In this document: piece after piece, positions 44,700 to 54,669 of the stretch
How the letters are laid out: every line of letters starts with the position of its first letter
How positions within the stretch are numbered: the first letter of the stretch is position 1
Assembly: GCF_018323885.1 (NCBI RefSeq)
Contig: NZ_AP024585.1
Span: forward strand, 2,914,001-2,978,000
DNA: 64,000 bases
Direction of reading: 5' to 3'
DNA from: Citrobacter amalonaticus
GTDB lineage: Bacteria; Pseudomonadota; Gammaproteobacteria; Enterobacterales; Enterobacteriaceae
Notes under the pieces: model-generated
Told to the model about the DNA's origin: nothing
The model's input: the letters and a program-made list of their open reading frames with translations, nothing else
The model's database searches: none
Position numbers and translations under genes: made by a program

Positions 44700-45665
44700 T
44701 TACCCCCGGAACCGATGCTGATTCTCAAGGAACCACTGATATGTGCTGGCAAGGCCCGCTTCCAGTGAGATCTCGTGATACCAGCCCAGCTGATGCAAAC
44801 GGGTCACATCCAGCAGTTTTCGCGGCGTACCGTCCGGCTTCGTCGCGTCAAATACCACGCGGCCCTTGTAGCCCACAACCTGAGCGATGGTCTGCGCCAG
44901 TTCGCGAATGGTGCAATCCACGCCCGTACCGACGTTAATGTGCGACAGCATCGGCTGGGTGTTCTCCTGCCAGACTTCGCTGTCCAGTTCCATCACATGG
45001 ATGCTGGCGGCGGCCATATCATCGACGTGCAGAAACTCACGCATCGGCGTCCCGCTGCCCCACACCACCACGTCCGCCGCATTCTGCATGGTCGCTTCGT
45101 GGAAACGACGCAGCAACGCCGGGATCACGTGCGAATTGCTCGGATGGAAGTTGTCATGTGGACCATACAGATTGGTCGGCATCACGGAACGATAGTCGCG
45201 CCCGTACTGGCGGTTGTATGACTCGCACAGTTTGATACCGGCAATCTTGGCAATGGCATACGGCTCGTTGGTTGGTTCCAGCGTGCCCTGCAACAGTTCA
45301 CTCTCCGCCATCGGCTGTTTTGCCAGTTTGGGATAGATACAGGACGAACCGAGGAACAGCAGCTTATTCACGTTATGCAGATGCGCGGCGTGAATGATGT
45401 TGCTTTCCATCATCATATTTTCAAAGATGAAATCGGCCGGATACGTGTTATTGGCAACAATACCGCCCACCTTCGCCGCCGCCAGATAAACCTGATCGAT
45501 ACGCTCAGTGGCAAAGAAATCCAGCACTGCCTTGCTGTCCAGCAGGTTCAGCTCATCGCGGGTGCGCAGCACCAGCTCCACATCACCACGCTGCGCAAGC
45601 TGGCGGGCAATCGCGGAACCCACCATTCCGCGATGACCAGCGATAAAAATACGTTGTTTGCTCAT
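44700..45665 (-). CDS. fcl: Fcl (WcaG), GDP-L-fucose synthase
   Basis: A 321-residue extended SDR that epimerises and reduces GDP-4-keto-6-deoxymannose to GDP-L-fucose with NADPH. It has the [17 protein letters not shown] cofactor motif, FLGSSCIYP with the catalytic serine and cysteine near residues 107-109, and [15 protein letters not shown] with the Tyr-x3-Lys near 136-140. It follows gmd by 2 bases and uses its product. Confidence 0.96.
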   Translation of the reverse strand: MSKQRIFIAGHRGMVGSAIARQLAQRGDVELVLRTRDELNLLDSKAVLDFFATERIDQVYLAAAKVGGIVANNTYPADFIFENMMMESNIIHAAHLHNVNKLLFLGSSCIYPKLAKQPMAESELLQGTLEPTNEPYAIAKIAGIKLCESYNRQYGRDYRSVMPTNLYGPHDNFHPSNSHVIPALLRRFHEATMQNAADVVVWGSGTPMREFLHVDDMAAASIHVMELDSEVWQENTQPMLSHINVGTGVDCTIRELAQTIAQVVGYKGRVVFDATKPDGTPRKLLDVTRLHQLGWYHEISLEAGLASTYQWFLENQHRFRG

Positions 45666-45667
45666 TC

Positions 45668-46789
45668 TCAGGACTCCAGCGCGATGGCAACCTCGTAGCC
45701 ATGAGATTTCAGCAGGGAGTGTTTCTTCGCCGCTTCCAGATCTTTAGCGACCATCTCGGAGACCATTTCCTGCAACGTAATTTCCGGTTTCCAGCCCAGC
45801 TTCTCATGCGCTTTGCTCGGGTCACCCAGCAGGGTTTCCACTTCTGCCGGACGGAAGTAGCGCGGATCAACGGCCACAATCACATCACCCGGTTTCACGC
45901 CTGGCGCGTCATGACCGGTGACAGAAACCACAATCCCTTTCTCTTCCACGCCTTCGCCTTCAAAGCGCAGTTTGATCCCCAGCTGGGCCGCCGCCATTTC
46001 GACGAACTGACGCACGGAGTACTGCACGCCGGTCGCGATCACGAAGTCTTCCGGCTGTTCCTGTTGCAGCATCATCCACTGCATTTTGACGTAGTCTTTC
46101 GCATGGCCCCAGTCACGCAGGGAATCCATGTTGCCGAGATACAGGCAGGACTCCAGCCCCTGAGCGATGTTAGCAATCGCGCGGGTGATTTTACGGGTGA
46201 CGAAGGTTTCGCCACGACGCGGCGATTCATGGTTAAACAGGATGCCGTTACAGGCGTAGATACCATAGGATTCACGGTAGTTGACGGTGATCCAGTAGGC
46301 GTAAAGTTTGGCGACCGCATACGGCGAGCGCGGGTAGAATGGCGTGGTCTCTTTTTGCGGGATTTCCTGCACCAGACCGTACAGCTCAGAGGTCGATGCC
46401 TGATAGAAACGGGTTTTCTTTTCCAGACCGAGGAAGCGGATGGCTTCCAGCAGACGCAGCGTTCCCATCGCATCCACATCGGCGGTGTATTCCGGCGATT
46501 CGAAGGAAACCGCAACGTGGCTCATCGCACCCAGGTTGTAGACTTCATCCGGCTGCACTTCCTGCAGAATACGCGTCAGGTTGGAGGAGTCCGTCAGATC
46601 ACCGTAGTGCAGATGGAATTTCGGGTTGCTCGCATGGGGATCCTGATAGATGTGATCCACGCGCTCGGTGTTAAATGAAGACGCACGACGCTTAATACCG
46701 TGAACCTCATAACCTTTTTCCAGCAGAAGTTCTGCCAGGTAAGAACCATCCTGCCCGGTAACGCCGGTAATGAGAGCGACTTTAGACAT
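45668..46789 (-). CDS. gmd: Gmd, GDP-mannose 4,6-dehydratase
   Basis: A 373-residue extended SDR converting GDP-mannose to GDP-4-keto-6-deoxymannose. It has [20 protein letters not shown] at the start, [16 protein letters not shown] with the catalytic Thr/Ser-Glu, and [12 protein letters not shown] with the Tyr-x3-Lys near residues 157-161. It is separated from wcaF upstream by a 144-base spacer filled by an ERIC element. Confidence 0.96.
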   Translation of the reverse strand: MSKVALITGVTGQDGSYLAELLLEKGYEVHGIKRRASSFNTERVDHIYQDPHASNPKFHLHYGDLTDSSNLTRILQEVQPDEVYNLGAMSHVAVSFESPEYTADVDAMGTLRLLEAIRFLGLEKKTRFYQASTSELYGLVQEIPQKETTPFYPRSPYAVAKLYAYWITVNYRESYGIYACNGILFNHESPRRGETFVTRKITRAIANIAQGLESCLYLGNMDSLRDWGHAKDYVKMQWMMLQQEQPEDFVIATGVQYSVRQFVEMAAAQLGIKLRFEGEGVEEKGIVVSVTGHDAPGVKPGDVIVAVDPRYFRPAEVETLLGDPSKAHEKLGWKPEITLQEMVSEMVAKDLEAAKKHSLLKSHGYEVAIALES

Positions 46790-46814
46790 TTTATTACCTC
46801 TTAATTATTCCCTA

Positions 46815-46926
46815 AATCGTTCGGGTTATAGCAAGGCGGTGACGCCGCTTATCCAGGAGCTTACAGAAGTAAGTGACCGGATAATCAAGGAAAGCCAACA
46901 CTGCTACAACCCGAAACATGACGGGG
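46815..46926. repeat. ERIC (IRU) element between wcaF and gmd
   Basis: A 112-base imperfect palindrome with the ERIC core TATCCAGGAGCTTACAGAAG then TAAGTGACCGGATAATC. The outer arms are TCGGGTTATAGCAAGGCGGT and GCCAACACTGCTACAACCCG. It occupies nearly the whole wcaF-gmd spacer, so it is transcribed within the cps operon, like the copy before cpsG. Confidence 0.87.
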
Positions 46927-46933
46927 AAACTGA

Positions 46934-47482
46934 TTACTTTTCAACGCGTTCGCGTATCACAACTGCGGGATTGCCACGGCAAATCATATTTGCCGGTAGC
47001 GATTTAAAAACACTGCTGCGCGCACCAACGACAGTGCCATCGCCTATCGTGACGCCTGGCGCCACAAACACATCCGTTGCCAGCCAGCATTTATCGCCAA
47101 TCACAATCGGGGTGGCGTTAATATCAAAATGCGCGCTGGTATGATCGTGACTGCCGGTACACAAATAGCTTTTCTGCGAAACCACCGCATGGGCACCAAT
47201 CGTAATATCGCCGAGCGTATATAAATTGACGTCATCCCCTACCCAGGCATAATCACCAATGGTTAATTTCCACGGATAGGTAATTTTCACCGACGGTCGA
47301 ATGACTACGTTTTTTCCTATTTTCGCGCCAAACAGACGGAGCAAAAAAGCGCGCCAGCGATATAACACCTGCGGTGACCAGGAAAATAATGTTGCCTGTA
47401 CGGCCCACCACAATTGCACTTTAATTACATTTCCGCCACGAAATCCTTTCGGTACGGAGAAACCACGTAAATCCTGCATCAT
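46934..47482 (-). CDS. wcaF: WcaF, colanic acid acetyltransferase
   Basis: A 182-residue left-handed beta-helix (hexapeptide repeat) acyltransferase. Repeat-bearing stretches include IGKNVVIRPSVKITYPWKLT, WVGDDVNLYTLGDITIGAHA and FVAPGVTIGDGTVVGARSS. The active-site histidine is likely in TGSHDHTS. It O-acetylates a sugar of the colanic acid unit using acetyl-CoA. It is 13 bases after wcaE. Confidence 0.94.
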   Translation of the reverse strand: MMQDLRGFSVPKGFRGGNVIKVQLWWAVQATLFSWSPQVLYRWRAFLLRLFGAKIGKNVVIRPSVKITYPWKLTIGDYAWVGDDVNLYTLGDITIGAHAVVSQKSYLCTGSHDHTSAHFDINATPIVIGDKCWLATDVFVAPGVTIGDGTVVGARSSVFKSLPANMICRGNPAVVIRERVEK

Positions 47483-47495
47483 TAATCCTTATATT

Positions 47496-48242
47496 TCAGG
47501 CTTTGTTATATAAGGCTTTCGTTTTACCCGTCGTACGTAAGCGTAATAGCTTCGATAATTCAGCCCAAAAACCCGGCACGCGTAATATCTGACGCTGCAC
47601 TTTTTTGGCGTCTTCGCATAATTCCAGATTATTCGTCGTTGACACGCCGCCCATTGAAAATTCAGAGACCAGACCGTCCAGTTTTTTAAAGTCATAACCT
47701 TCTTTATACAATCTGGCGGCCAGCGCATAATCCGATGACACTTTATATTGCAGGTCGTAGTGCCAGACTTTTAGTCCCGCCAGCGGGAAAAAGATTGCCT
47801 GATGGCTGGCCGGCAGGCTGTGATAGATATACCAACCGGGTTTCGCGCTACGCTTCGTTTTATGACCATCGCCAAAATCGAGCAGCGCATCGCCGGTAAT
47901 CATCACGTCATCTTTTTGTGTCTGTAACTGACGTACAACGTGGGCGACATCCGGATGAAAGATATCGCCGGAGTTAAGGAACAGCGCGAACTTGCCACGC
48001 GCCATTTCAATGCCCTTGTTCATCGCATCATAGATGCCGTTATCCGGTTCGCTGACAAAACGTAAGTGGTAGTTACCGCAGAGGTTTTCCAGAAATTCTT
48101 GCGTACCGTCATTTGAACCGCCGTCCACCACGATCCACTCAAAGCGGATGTCGGTCGCCTTCGCCAGATGCGCCAGCGACGCATGGGTTTTGACGATGCC
48201 GTCCAGATTGCGAAACGCGACGGTGATAATACTGAGCAGCAT
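47496..48242 (-). CDS. wcaE: WcaE, colanic acid GT2 glycosyltransferase
   Basis: A 248-residue inverting GT-A enzyme. It starts [20 protein letters not shown]. It has [20 protein letters not shown] with the UDP-binding aspartate, then [20 protein letters not shown] and FLNSGD, the family's DxD-equivalent region. It is assigned a fucosyl transfer early in the unit. It is 13 bases after wcaD. Confidence 0.94.
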   Translation of the reverse strand: MLLSIITVAFRNLDGIVKTHASLAHLAKATDIRFEWIVVDGGSNDGTQEFLENLCGNYHLRFVSEPDNGIYDAMNKGIEMARGKFALFLNSGDIFHPDVAHVVRQLQTQKDDVMITGDALLDFGDGHKTKRSAKPGWYIYHSLPASHQAIFFPLAGLKVWHYDLQYKVSSDYALAARLYKEGYDFKKLDGLVSEFSMGGVSTTNNLELCEDAKKVQRQILRVPGFWAELSKLLRLRTTGKTKALYNKA

Positions 48243-48255
48243 AGAATTAACCTCA

Positions 48256-49476
48256 TCATACTTTTGTCATATTCAGCGCCTTGCGCAAAATAAACGGACA
48301 AACGATTAAAAATGCATATTCCGGGCTAAATATCGAACCGGTAAAAAACAGTGACACCGGTGTAAAAAGATAAAGTTGCACCCGAAAATTCCGATTATCG
48401 CCAAATGCATTTAACGTCATTTTTAAGATTTTCCACATGTACCACAGCGTCATTAACACCGCGAACCAGGAAAAATAAATAATCAGCAGATACAAACCAT
48501 TGTCTATTGTTTTCCCGACATCTGCACCGTTAAAGATTCCGAATGATGCGACATATTCATAAAGTGAGCCAAATCTGACGACGCCATCAATATGGGTTAA
48601 AGAATAACCGACCATCACTAACGGACCGACAATACGATAATAAGAAGACGACCCTTCCGTTCCTAAATCTCCAAGACGTGTGGAGATATAAGGAAATGCA
48701 AATATCACCCCTACTAAAAACACGGCTAATGAGATTATCGCCAGCGGCAGTTTTTTCTTTATCGCATCCTTATTCAGATACTGGAACGCCCATTCCAGCA
48801 GGTAAAACAGGATAAATGTCATTACCCCTGAAAACGATCCTGATAATATTATCCCTGCCAGAATCATAGCATCGGTTTTAGGCGTTTTGATACCAAACTG
48901 TTTGATGCTGAGCCAAATTGAGATTAAGGCCAGAGCAAAAAATGCCGGTTCGAAATAGAGCGCGGTGGTTCGCTTGCCGCCAAATTTAATAAAATTCAAC
49001 ACATAGCTATTGCTGTAAATAAGGTACTTCGAAATGCTTTCCATCAGGCTACTGCCGCCGGTCAGGATAATTTGCGCCATTTCCGCCGCCGCCAGCACCA
49101 CCACCAGCGCCACCACCAGATAGAAAAAGCGCAGGATCTTACGGTAGTTATGCGGTGAGATGGTTTTGAAGCGAATGCTCCAGACCATACCGATAATGAT
49201 CACGATATAGACAAACAGCATCGTTGAGGTGACGTATTTGCTGGCGTCCAGAGACTGACCGAACAGATAGTTAAACGCCGTCAGCCCTGCTCCAATCCCT
49301 AATGCAATCATCAGTTTCTTAATGCTGATTCGTTCAACGTACAGCAGCAGTAAAACGGGTAAAAAAGTGACAATAGTGATGGGGAAACTTTCGCCCAGTT
49401 GGGCAATTTTGACGTTGACCAGCAGGTAGATCAGCGGCAGCAGCAGATAGCTACAGATTCTGATAGAACGAGACAT
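48256..49476 (-). CDS. wcaD: WcaD, colanic acid polymerase
   Basis: A 406-residue membrane protein with about 10 helices, starting [21 protein letters not shown] conserved periplasmic loop (about residues 280-325) contains [20 protein letters not shown]. It is the Wzy-type polymerase for colanic acid. The frame continues to 49548, but MSRSIRIC at 49476 matches the family start; it overlaps wcaC by 26 bases. Confidence 0.93.
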   Translation of the reverse strand: MSRSIRICSYLLLPLIYLLVNVKIAQLGESFPITIVTFLPVLLLLYVERISIKKLMIALGIGAGLTAFNYLFGQSLDASKYVTSTMLFVYIVIIIGMVWSIRFKTISPHNYRKILRFFYLVVALVVVLAAAEMAQIILTGGSSLMESISKYLIYSNSYVLNFIKFGGKRTTALYFEPAFFALALISIWLSIKQFGIKTPKTDAMILAGIILSGSFSGVMTFILFYLLEWAFQYLNKDAIKKKLPLAIISLAVFLVGVIFAFPYISTRLGDLGTEGSSSYYRIVGPLVMVGYSLTHIDGVVRFGSLYEYVASFGIFNGADVGKTIDNGLYLLIIYFSWFAVLMTLWYMWKILKMTLNAFGDNRNFRVQLYLFTPVSLFFTGSIFSPEYAFLIVCPFILRKALNMTKV

Positions 49477-50668
49477 ATTCCTCCAGCATCTGTTGACCAC
49501 TGTACGCCGCACGACTGCGCTCGCGGAAGGCGCTGAGCGAGGTACCAAAAACCGTCTGCGCGATGTCAGTTTTGTTCATCTGCACCAGTGACAGCACCTC
49601 TTCAGCGGCAAACGTTTTTCCGCCCGCCTTGCGCAGCACTTCCTGCGCCGCGTCGCTGTGGGTGGCGATCACCGGCACGCCGATTGACAACGCTTCACAT
49701 AAAATCAGTGGATAGTTATCCACGCGGGAGCTGAACACCAGCGCGTCCATCTGGTTGAGCGCGCTCATCAGTTTGCGTTTGTCAGTTTCGAAGCCGTGAT
49801 TCACCACGTTTGCCCCGTCAAACGGCGAGAATTTGCCAAAGGTATGCAGTTCAACCTTATCGCCCAGCGCTATCATGTCGCGCACCAGACGCTGATTGGT
49901 TTTTCCGTCATAGCGCAGGTCATGAGCCACAATCGCAATTTTCGGTTTCCCCGGGGTCTCATTGACCGGAGACAATTCTGCCAGAATCGCTTCGGTCGCC
50001 ACATCGATCCCATTATTGATAATGCGGCAGCGCCCCGCGCCGTACAGGCTGTTAAACGCATCGGCAACGTGTTGGCTTGGAGAGATAAACTGGCAACCCA
50101 GCGCCAGCATCTGGCGGAACAGTTGGCGTTTTCCATTGACCAGGTTATGCGCGCGGTCAACGTTCACCGGCGGATAATTACTCAGCGTCGGGCATTTCTG
50201 GCAGCCGGTTTTCCACCCCTCGCAGCCGTCGGTAAAGGCGCAGCGCCCGGTCACACTCCAGTGATCGTGCAGTGTCCAGACCAGCGTGACGTCCGGCTTG
50301 TGGTTTTTCACCTTTTCGCAGAACGCTACCACGTCAGCCAGATTCAACCAGTAGCTGTGCAGAACGTGAAAATGCAGCACTAGCGGGCCTGACGTGCGGG
50401 TCACGGTACGATAGAGATTGTTCAGATTGCCAAACAGATCGCGATTGAACAGGCGAAACAGGGCGATATTAGCCACTGATGTCAGACGCGGCGTCTGTTT
50501 GATGACATGAGGATAGTGGCTATGGCTGACGCTCTTTTTCCCGCCCTTGCCGTAGCCGTAAATAAATTGCGAAGTCAGCCCTTTTTGCAGTGCGCGCTGA
50601 TGCAGATCTAATGCCACTCCAGCCGCACCACCTTCCGCCAGTCGCACATTAAATTGCACAATATTCAT
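49451..50668 (-). CDS. wcaC: WcaC, colanic acid GT4 glycosyltransferase
   Basis: A 405-residue GT-B transferase. The N-terminal block is VRLAEGGAAGVALDLHQRAL. A cysteine-rich stretch (CAFTDGCEGWKTGCQKCP near residues 147-164) follows TLHDHWSVTGR. The donor domain has FSSRVDNYPLILCEALSIG near 315. It is assigned a galactosyl transfer. It overlaps wcaB by 4 bases. Confidence 0.94.
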   Translation of the reverse strand: MNIVQFNVRLAEGGAAGVALDLHQRALQKGLTSQFIYGYGKGGKKSVSHSHYPHVIKQTPRLTSVANIALFRLFNRDLFGNLNNLYRTVTRTSGPLVLHFHVLHSYWLNLADVVAFCEKVKNHKPDVTLVWTLHDHWSVTGRCAFTDGCEGWKTGCQKCPTLSNYPPVNVDRAHNLVNGKRQLFRQMLALGCQFISPSQHVADAFNSLYGAGRCRIINNGIDVATEAILAELSPVNETPGKPKIAIVAHDLRYDGKTNQRLVRDMIALGDKVELHTFGKFSPFDGANVVNHGFETDKRKLMSALNQMDALVFSSRVDNYPLILCEALSIGVPVIATHSDAAQEVLRKAGGKTFAAEEVLSLVQMNKTDIAQTVFGTSLSAFRERSRAAYSGQQMLEEYVSFYQNL

Positions 50669-51153
50669 TTAATTACCTTCACCCGGGCCTTCTCGCCCAC
50701 CACCAGCGCATTGTCCGGGATGCTGTCGAGCACCACGCTGCCTGCGCCAATCGTCACGTTATTTCCGATGCGGATGTCACCCAGCACGATCACGTTGGCA
50801 CCCAGTTCGACGCCGTTGCCTATCACCGGACAGGCCAGGCTGTCAGCACCACGATTGCCGATAGTGACGCCATGACGAACCGTGAAATCGTCACCGGCCA
50901 CCACGTTTTTGTTAATCACCACGGCGTAACCATGATGAATGGTGAAGCGCCGTCCGATGGTGGCCGCCGCCTGGATTTCATAGCCGAACAGGCATTCGGT
51001 TATCAGCCGATACAGCACCAGCACCGGCGCGGCCCACAGATTGTTCAGCACGTTTTTTTTGCGCCAGACGGAGCAGAAATGAGCAACCCGGTAGGCCAGC
51101 ACCATGCAGCACGGGCGCAGGCTCCAGCTGTTAGCACGGATATCTTCCAGCAT
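50665..51153 (-). CDS. wcaB: WcaB, colanic acid acetyltransferase
   Basis: A 162-residue serine-acetyltransferase-like hexapeptide protein. AATIGRRFTIHHGYAVVINK has the catalytic histidine region. The coils GDDFTVRHGVTIGNRG, GNGVELGANVIVLGDIRIG and NNVTIGAGSVVLD follow. It is one of two O-acetyltransferases in the operon (with WcaF). It lies 2 bases after wcaA. Confidence 0.94.
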   Translation of the reverse strand: MLEDIRANSWSLRPCCMVLAYRVAHFCSVWRKKNVLNNLWAAPVLVLYRLITECLFGYEIQAAATIGRRFTIHHGYAVVINKNVVAGDDFTVRHGVTIGNRGADSLACPVIGNGVELGANVIVLGDIRIGNNVTIGAGSVVLDSIPDNALVVGEKARVKVIK

Positions 51154-51155
51154 GC

Positions 51156-51998
51156 TTAACGTCCTCGCAGCCCGTCAGCCAGACGCTTGCCGTTGCGCAG
51201 TGAAAACAGCGTCAGCAACGTGCGCCAGGTCATGCGCTTATTGCGGATCTGGTAGAGCGTAAACAGCTGATATTTCTTACTGGCGCGGTCAAATTTATCT
51301 TTATGCTTGCGGTAAAAATGGAAGTAGCCAGAGAATTTCTTCGGCGACGAGGTGATCTGCATTTCGCCATGATTAACGTGCAGGATCTGCGTCGCCTCCT
51401 CCACCTTCCACGGTTCGCCATACTCCACCACCATCCGCAGAAAGATGTCGTAATCCTGCGCGGCTTTCAGTTCGGTATCGAACAGGCACTCTTTAAACCG
51501 CCACGCCCAGGTAAAAACCTGATTGCCAATGATGTTGCGTTTATAGAACAGGTGGCGCGAGTAAGGGGATTTCGGATACAGCGGCAGGCTCGCCGGCTGC
51601 GAGTAAACTTCGCCTTCGCAGACATAATCGTTGGCGTACAAAAAAGCGTGAGTCACCAGTTGATGTTTATGGGCAAGGAACACGCTCAAACGGTTTGGCG
51701 TCCACTCATCATCATCATCAATACCGGTGATGTAATGCCCTTGCGCCTGGACGATGGCCTGATTACGCACCGCGCAGGCGCCAGAGTTGATCTCATTATG
51801 GGTGTAACGTACGCGCGGGTCGTTTAATCCCTCAACAAACTGCTGTAGCTGTTCATAAGAGGAAGAGCAATCATCAACAATGATCATCTCCCAGTGGGGA
51901 TAGTCCTGACGCAGCACCGATTTAATTGCCCGAATGGCGAGCTGCTGCCGGTTCCAGGTTGGCATATAAATGGAGATCAGCGGATTTTCTGTATTCAT
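51156..51998 (-). CDS. wcaA: WcaA, colanic acid GT2 glycosyltransferase
   Basis: A 280-residue GT-A enzyme. It starts LISIYMPTWNRQQLAIRAIK and has MIIVDDCSSSYEQLQQF, then GACAVRNQAIVQAQGHYITG followed by IDDDDEW, the metal-binding DxD. It is assigned a glucuronosyl or related transfer in the unit. ATG 51998 has GGAAAAG upstream and matches the family; the frame is open to 52049. Confidence 0.94.
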   Translation of the reverse strand: MNTENPLISIYMPTWNRQQLAIRAIKSVLRQDYPHWEMIIVDDCSSSYEQLQQFVEGLNDPRVRYTHNEINSGACAVRNQAIVQAQGHYITGIDDDDEWTPNRLSVFLAHKHQLVTHAFLYANDYVCEGEVYSQPASLPLYPKSPYSRHLFYKRNIIGNQVFTWAWRFKECLFDTELKAAQDYDIFLRMVVEYGEPWKVEEATQILHVNHGEMQITSSPKKFSGYFHFYRKHKDKFDRASKKYQLFTLYQIRNKRMTWRTLLTLFSLRNGKRLADGLRGR

Positions 51999-52055
51999 GC
52001 TCTTTTCCCAGGAAGTGATGCCGGAGGGCCCAACGTGTAGGCCACTCACGATTTT

Positions 52056-54218
52056 TTATTTTGTGTCGGACTTGTATTCGTACTCGTAGTACCCGTAATC
52101 CTGATACCCGGTGGCGCGCCGGAAGATGGAGTTAAGGATCACCCCTTTCACCTGAATGCCGTTTTGCTCAAAACGGCTCAGGCTGGTTTCCACCTCTTTC
52201 AGGGTATTGACGGCATAGCGAGCGACCATCAACGTCGTGCCTGCGTGACGTCCGACAATCGCGGCGTCGGTGACGGCCAGGATTGGCGGCGTATCGATCA
52301 GCACCAGGTCATAGTGGCTACTCGCCCAACGCAGCAGTTCAGCAAAGCGTTCGCTCATCAGCAGCTCAGACGGGTTTGGCGGTACCTGACCGCGCGGTAC
52401 AAGGTCAAAATTAGGAATGGACGTCGGTTTCGCGCAGGAGGCGATATCCCCTTTGCCGACCAGAATCTCGGACAGACCGTTGACGTTATTGGTGCCGAGC
52501 AGTTCGTGGGTATAGCCTTTACGCATATCGCAGTCGATCAGCAGTACACGCTTGTTGGTCTGGCTGATCACCGCCGCAAGGTTGGCGCAGACAAAGGTCT
52601 TCCCGATAGACGGGCTAACCCCGGTGAGCATCAGGACATTGTTTTGTGCCTGCATCATGGCGAAGTGGAGGCTGGTGCGCAGGCTGCGCACGGCTTCAAT
52701 CGCCAGATCGGTCGGGTTACCCACTGCCAGCAGTTGGCTCTGCTTGTAACGCTTAACACCCTTAATGGTCTTGACGCTATCCCGCGCTTTCTGCCATTCC
52801 GACAGCGGAATGCTGGCGTATACGCTGATGCCATTCTCTTCCAGCACCTGCGGGCTTTCGATACCGCGGTTGAGCAGTGAACGCAGCAGCACACCAACGA
52901 TAGAGAGCATCAGGCCCAGAATGATGCTGCCGAGAATGATCAGCGCTTTCTTCGGCTTCAGCACGCCAGGCTGGGCAATGGCCGGGTCAACGATCCGCAC
53001 GTCACCCACGGTGCTGGCCTCGGTGATCTTCAGCTCCTGCTGTTTGTTCAGCAATTGCATATAGACCTGCTGACCCGACTCAACGTCACGCGTCAGGCGC
53101 ACAATCTCCTGCTGCGTTTTCGGCATCGCCGTCACGCGCCCGTTCAGTTTGGCTTTTTCATCTTCCAGCGCCTGACGTTTTTCCAGCAGCGTGCGGTACG
53201 CCGGGTGCGCTTTGGTGAAGAGTTTCGAGATTTCCGCTTCTTTAAAGGTCAGTTCGTTAAGCTGCGCATCAATGTTAACCATTGAGTCCAGCACGGCTTT
53301 CGCTTCCAGCGGCAAATCGACGGAGTCTTTATCCTGACGAAACGCATTGAGTTTATTCTCTGCCACGTCCAGATGCTGGCGCACTTCCGGCAACTGTTTC
53401 GCCAGGAAGGCCAGGCTTTTCGCCGCCTCGGCAGATTTGCGCTCAACGTTCTGTTCCAGATAATTTCGGGTAATGCTGTTGAGAATGTCGCGGATCTGAT
53501 CGCGGTCTTCGCCAGTAAAGCTCAGGCTGAGCACGCCGGTATCTTTGCCGTTTTCGACTACCGTCAGGTTGTTTTGCAGGTTATTGATCATCCCCAACGT
53601 GGAGAATTTGGTGACAGTAAATTCCGTGTCCGGTCGAGCATGAATTTCACTGACTACTATCGTGACGCCGTCTTTGCTCAGCGTCTGCCCGACCTGTCCG
53701 CGCGCGCTGAAGCCGCCGTCGCTGGTCAGTTGGTAGTCTTTGTCACTCAGCACCGTCAGGGTGAAGGTCTGCTCGTTCATCCCTTTCGGCAGGGTAAAGG
53801 TGGTGACTTTTGCCGATTCATTCTGTCGCCCCATCAGCCGTTCCCAGCCCGCGCCGAACAGCGGGAAGGTGTTTTTGGTGACCGAAATATCCAGATCCAG
53901 ATCGTCCACCGTTTTGCCTAATACCAGACGCGACTGGATGAGCTGAATTTCCGCTTCCGAAGCCGGCGGCTTGTTGGATAACGCAGAGCCGATATCCTGC
54001 ACCAGCGAGTTGCCGGTGTTTTGTTCAATCTGTACCAGCGCATCCGCACTGTAGATCGGCGTGGCGAAGAGTGTGTAAATCACCGCGCATAACGCAAAGA
54101 CCGCCGTAATGCCCAGCACCCACCAGCGCGCTTCAATAACGGTTCCCACCAGACGACCGATATCGATCTCATCATTGCCCGTTACCGGTGCGGCAGACTG
54201 TTTTACTTTTTCTGTCAT
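52056..54218 (-). CDS. wzc: Wzc, colanic acid tyrosine autokinase and co-polymerase
   Basis: A 720-residue inner-membrane BY-kinase that controls polymer length and export with Wza. A Wzz-type periplasmic domain lies between helices near residues 32-52 and 425-445. The cytosolic kinase has Walker A in GVSPSIGKTFVCANLA, Walker A' in LLIDCDMRKG and Walker B in VLIDTPP. The C-terminal tail YQDYGYYEYEYKSDTK carries six tyrosines for autophosphorylation, reversed by Wzb. ATG 54218 overlaps the wzb stop by one base. Confidence 0.96.
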   Translation of the reverse strand: MTEKVKQSAAPVTGNDEIDIGRLVGTVIEARWWVLGITAVFALCAVIYTLFATPIYSADALVQIEQNTGNSLVQDIGSALSNKPPASEAEIQLIQSRLVLGKTVDDLDLDISVTKNTFPLFGAGWERLMGRQNESAKVTTFTLPKGMNEQTFTLTVLSDKDYQLTSDGGFSARGQVGQTLSKDGVTIVVSEIHARPDTEFTVTKFSTLGMINNLQNNLTVVENGKDTGVLSLSFTGEDRDQIRDILNSITRNYLEQNVERKSAEAAKSLAFLAKQLPEVRQHLDVAENKLNAFRQDKDSVDLPLEAKAVLDSMVNIDAQLNELTFKEAEISKLFTKAHPAYRTLLEKRQALEDEKAKLNGRVTAMPKTQQEIVRLTRDVESGQQVYMQLLNKQQELKITEASTVGDVRIVDPAIAQPGVLKPKKALIILGSIILGLMLSIVGVLLRSLLNRGIESPQVLEENGISVYASIPLSEWQKARDSVKTIKGVKRYKQSQLLAVGNPTDLAIEAVRSLRTSLHFAMMQAQNNVLMLTGVSPSIGKTFVCANLAAVISQTNKRVLLIDCDMRKGYTHELLGTNNVNGLSEILVGKGDIASCAKPTSIPNFDLVPRGQVPPNPSELLMSERFAELLRWASSHYDLVLIDTPPILAVTDAAIVGRHAGTTLMVARYAVNTLKEVETSLSRFEQNGIQVKGVILNSIFRRATGYQDYGYYEYEYKSDTK

Positions 54219-54664
54219 TATTTTACCTGCTCTGCGTTCAATGCCTGCGCCCACTGGCGAGCAGACCGTTCAAGTAAGGCGTACACCGCTTCAAACGCCT
54301 CACGGCTTTTACGATACGGGTCGGGAATTTCGCGTTCATCGTCCCAGTGCCCGAAAAGCATGACCTTGCCACGCATCTCGGGCGCCAGTTCGTGCAGAGA
54401 GGCGATATGTCTTTTTTCCATCGCCAGGATCAGGTCATAGTCCCGGCACAGCCGCCCGGTGACCTGACGCGCGCAGTGTCCTTCCAGAGAAAGATCATGA
54501 CTTGCCGCCACGCTCACCGCTGAAGCGTCAGCGCCTTTTCCCACCAGCGCGCCCAGACCGGCGGATTCCACCGTTATCTGCGGGTGATATTGTTTAAGCA
54601 AACGCTCTGCCGTCGGGGAACGGCAAATGTTCCCCACGCAAACCACTAATATTTTGTTAAACAT
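54218..54664 (-). CDS. wzb: Wzb, low-molecular-weight tyrosine phosphatase
   Basis: A 148-residue LMW protein tyrosine phosphatase that dephosphorylates Wzc. The P-loop CVGNICRS (Cys9, Arg15) is at the N-terminus, and the general acid lies in the IPDPYRKS loop near residue 115. It lies 5 bases after wza. Confidence 0.96.
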   Translation of the reverse strand: MFNKILVVCVGNICRSPTAERLLKQYHPQITVESAGLGALVGKGADASAVSVAASHDLSLEGHCARQVTGRLCRDYDLILAMEKRHIASLHELAPEMRGKVMLFGHWDDEREIPDPYRKSREAFEAVYALLERSARQWAQALNAEQVK

Positions 54665-54669
54665 GACGA

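Noticed and set aside
45701..46678. A 325-codon plus-strand open frame antisense to gmd
   Set aside because: Shadow frame; gmd is intact and conserved on the minus strand.
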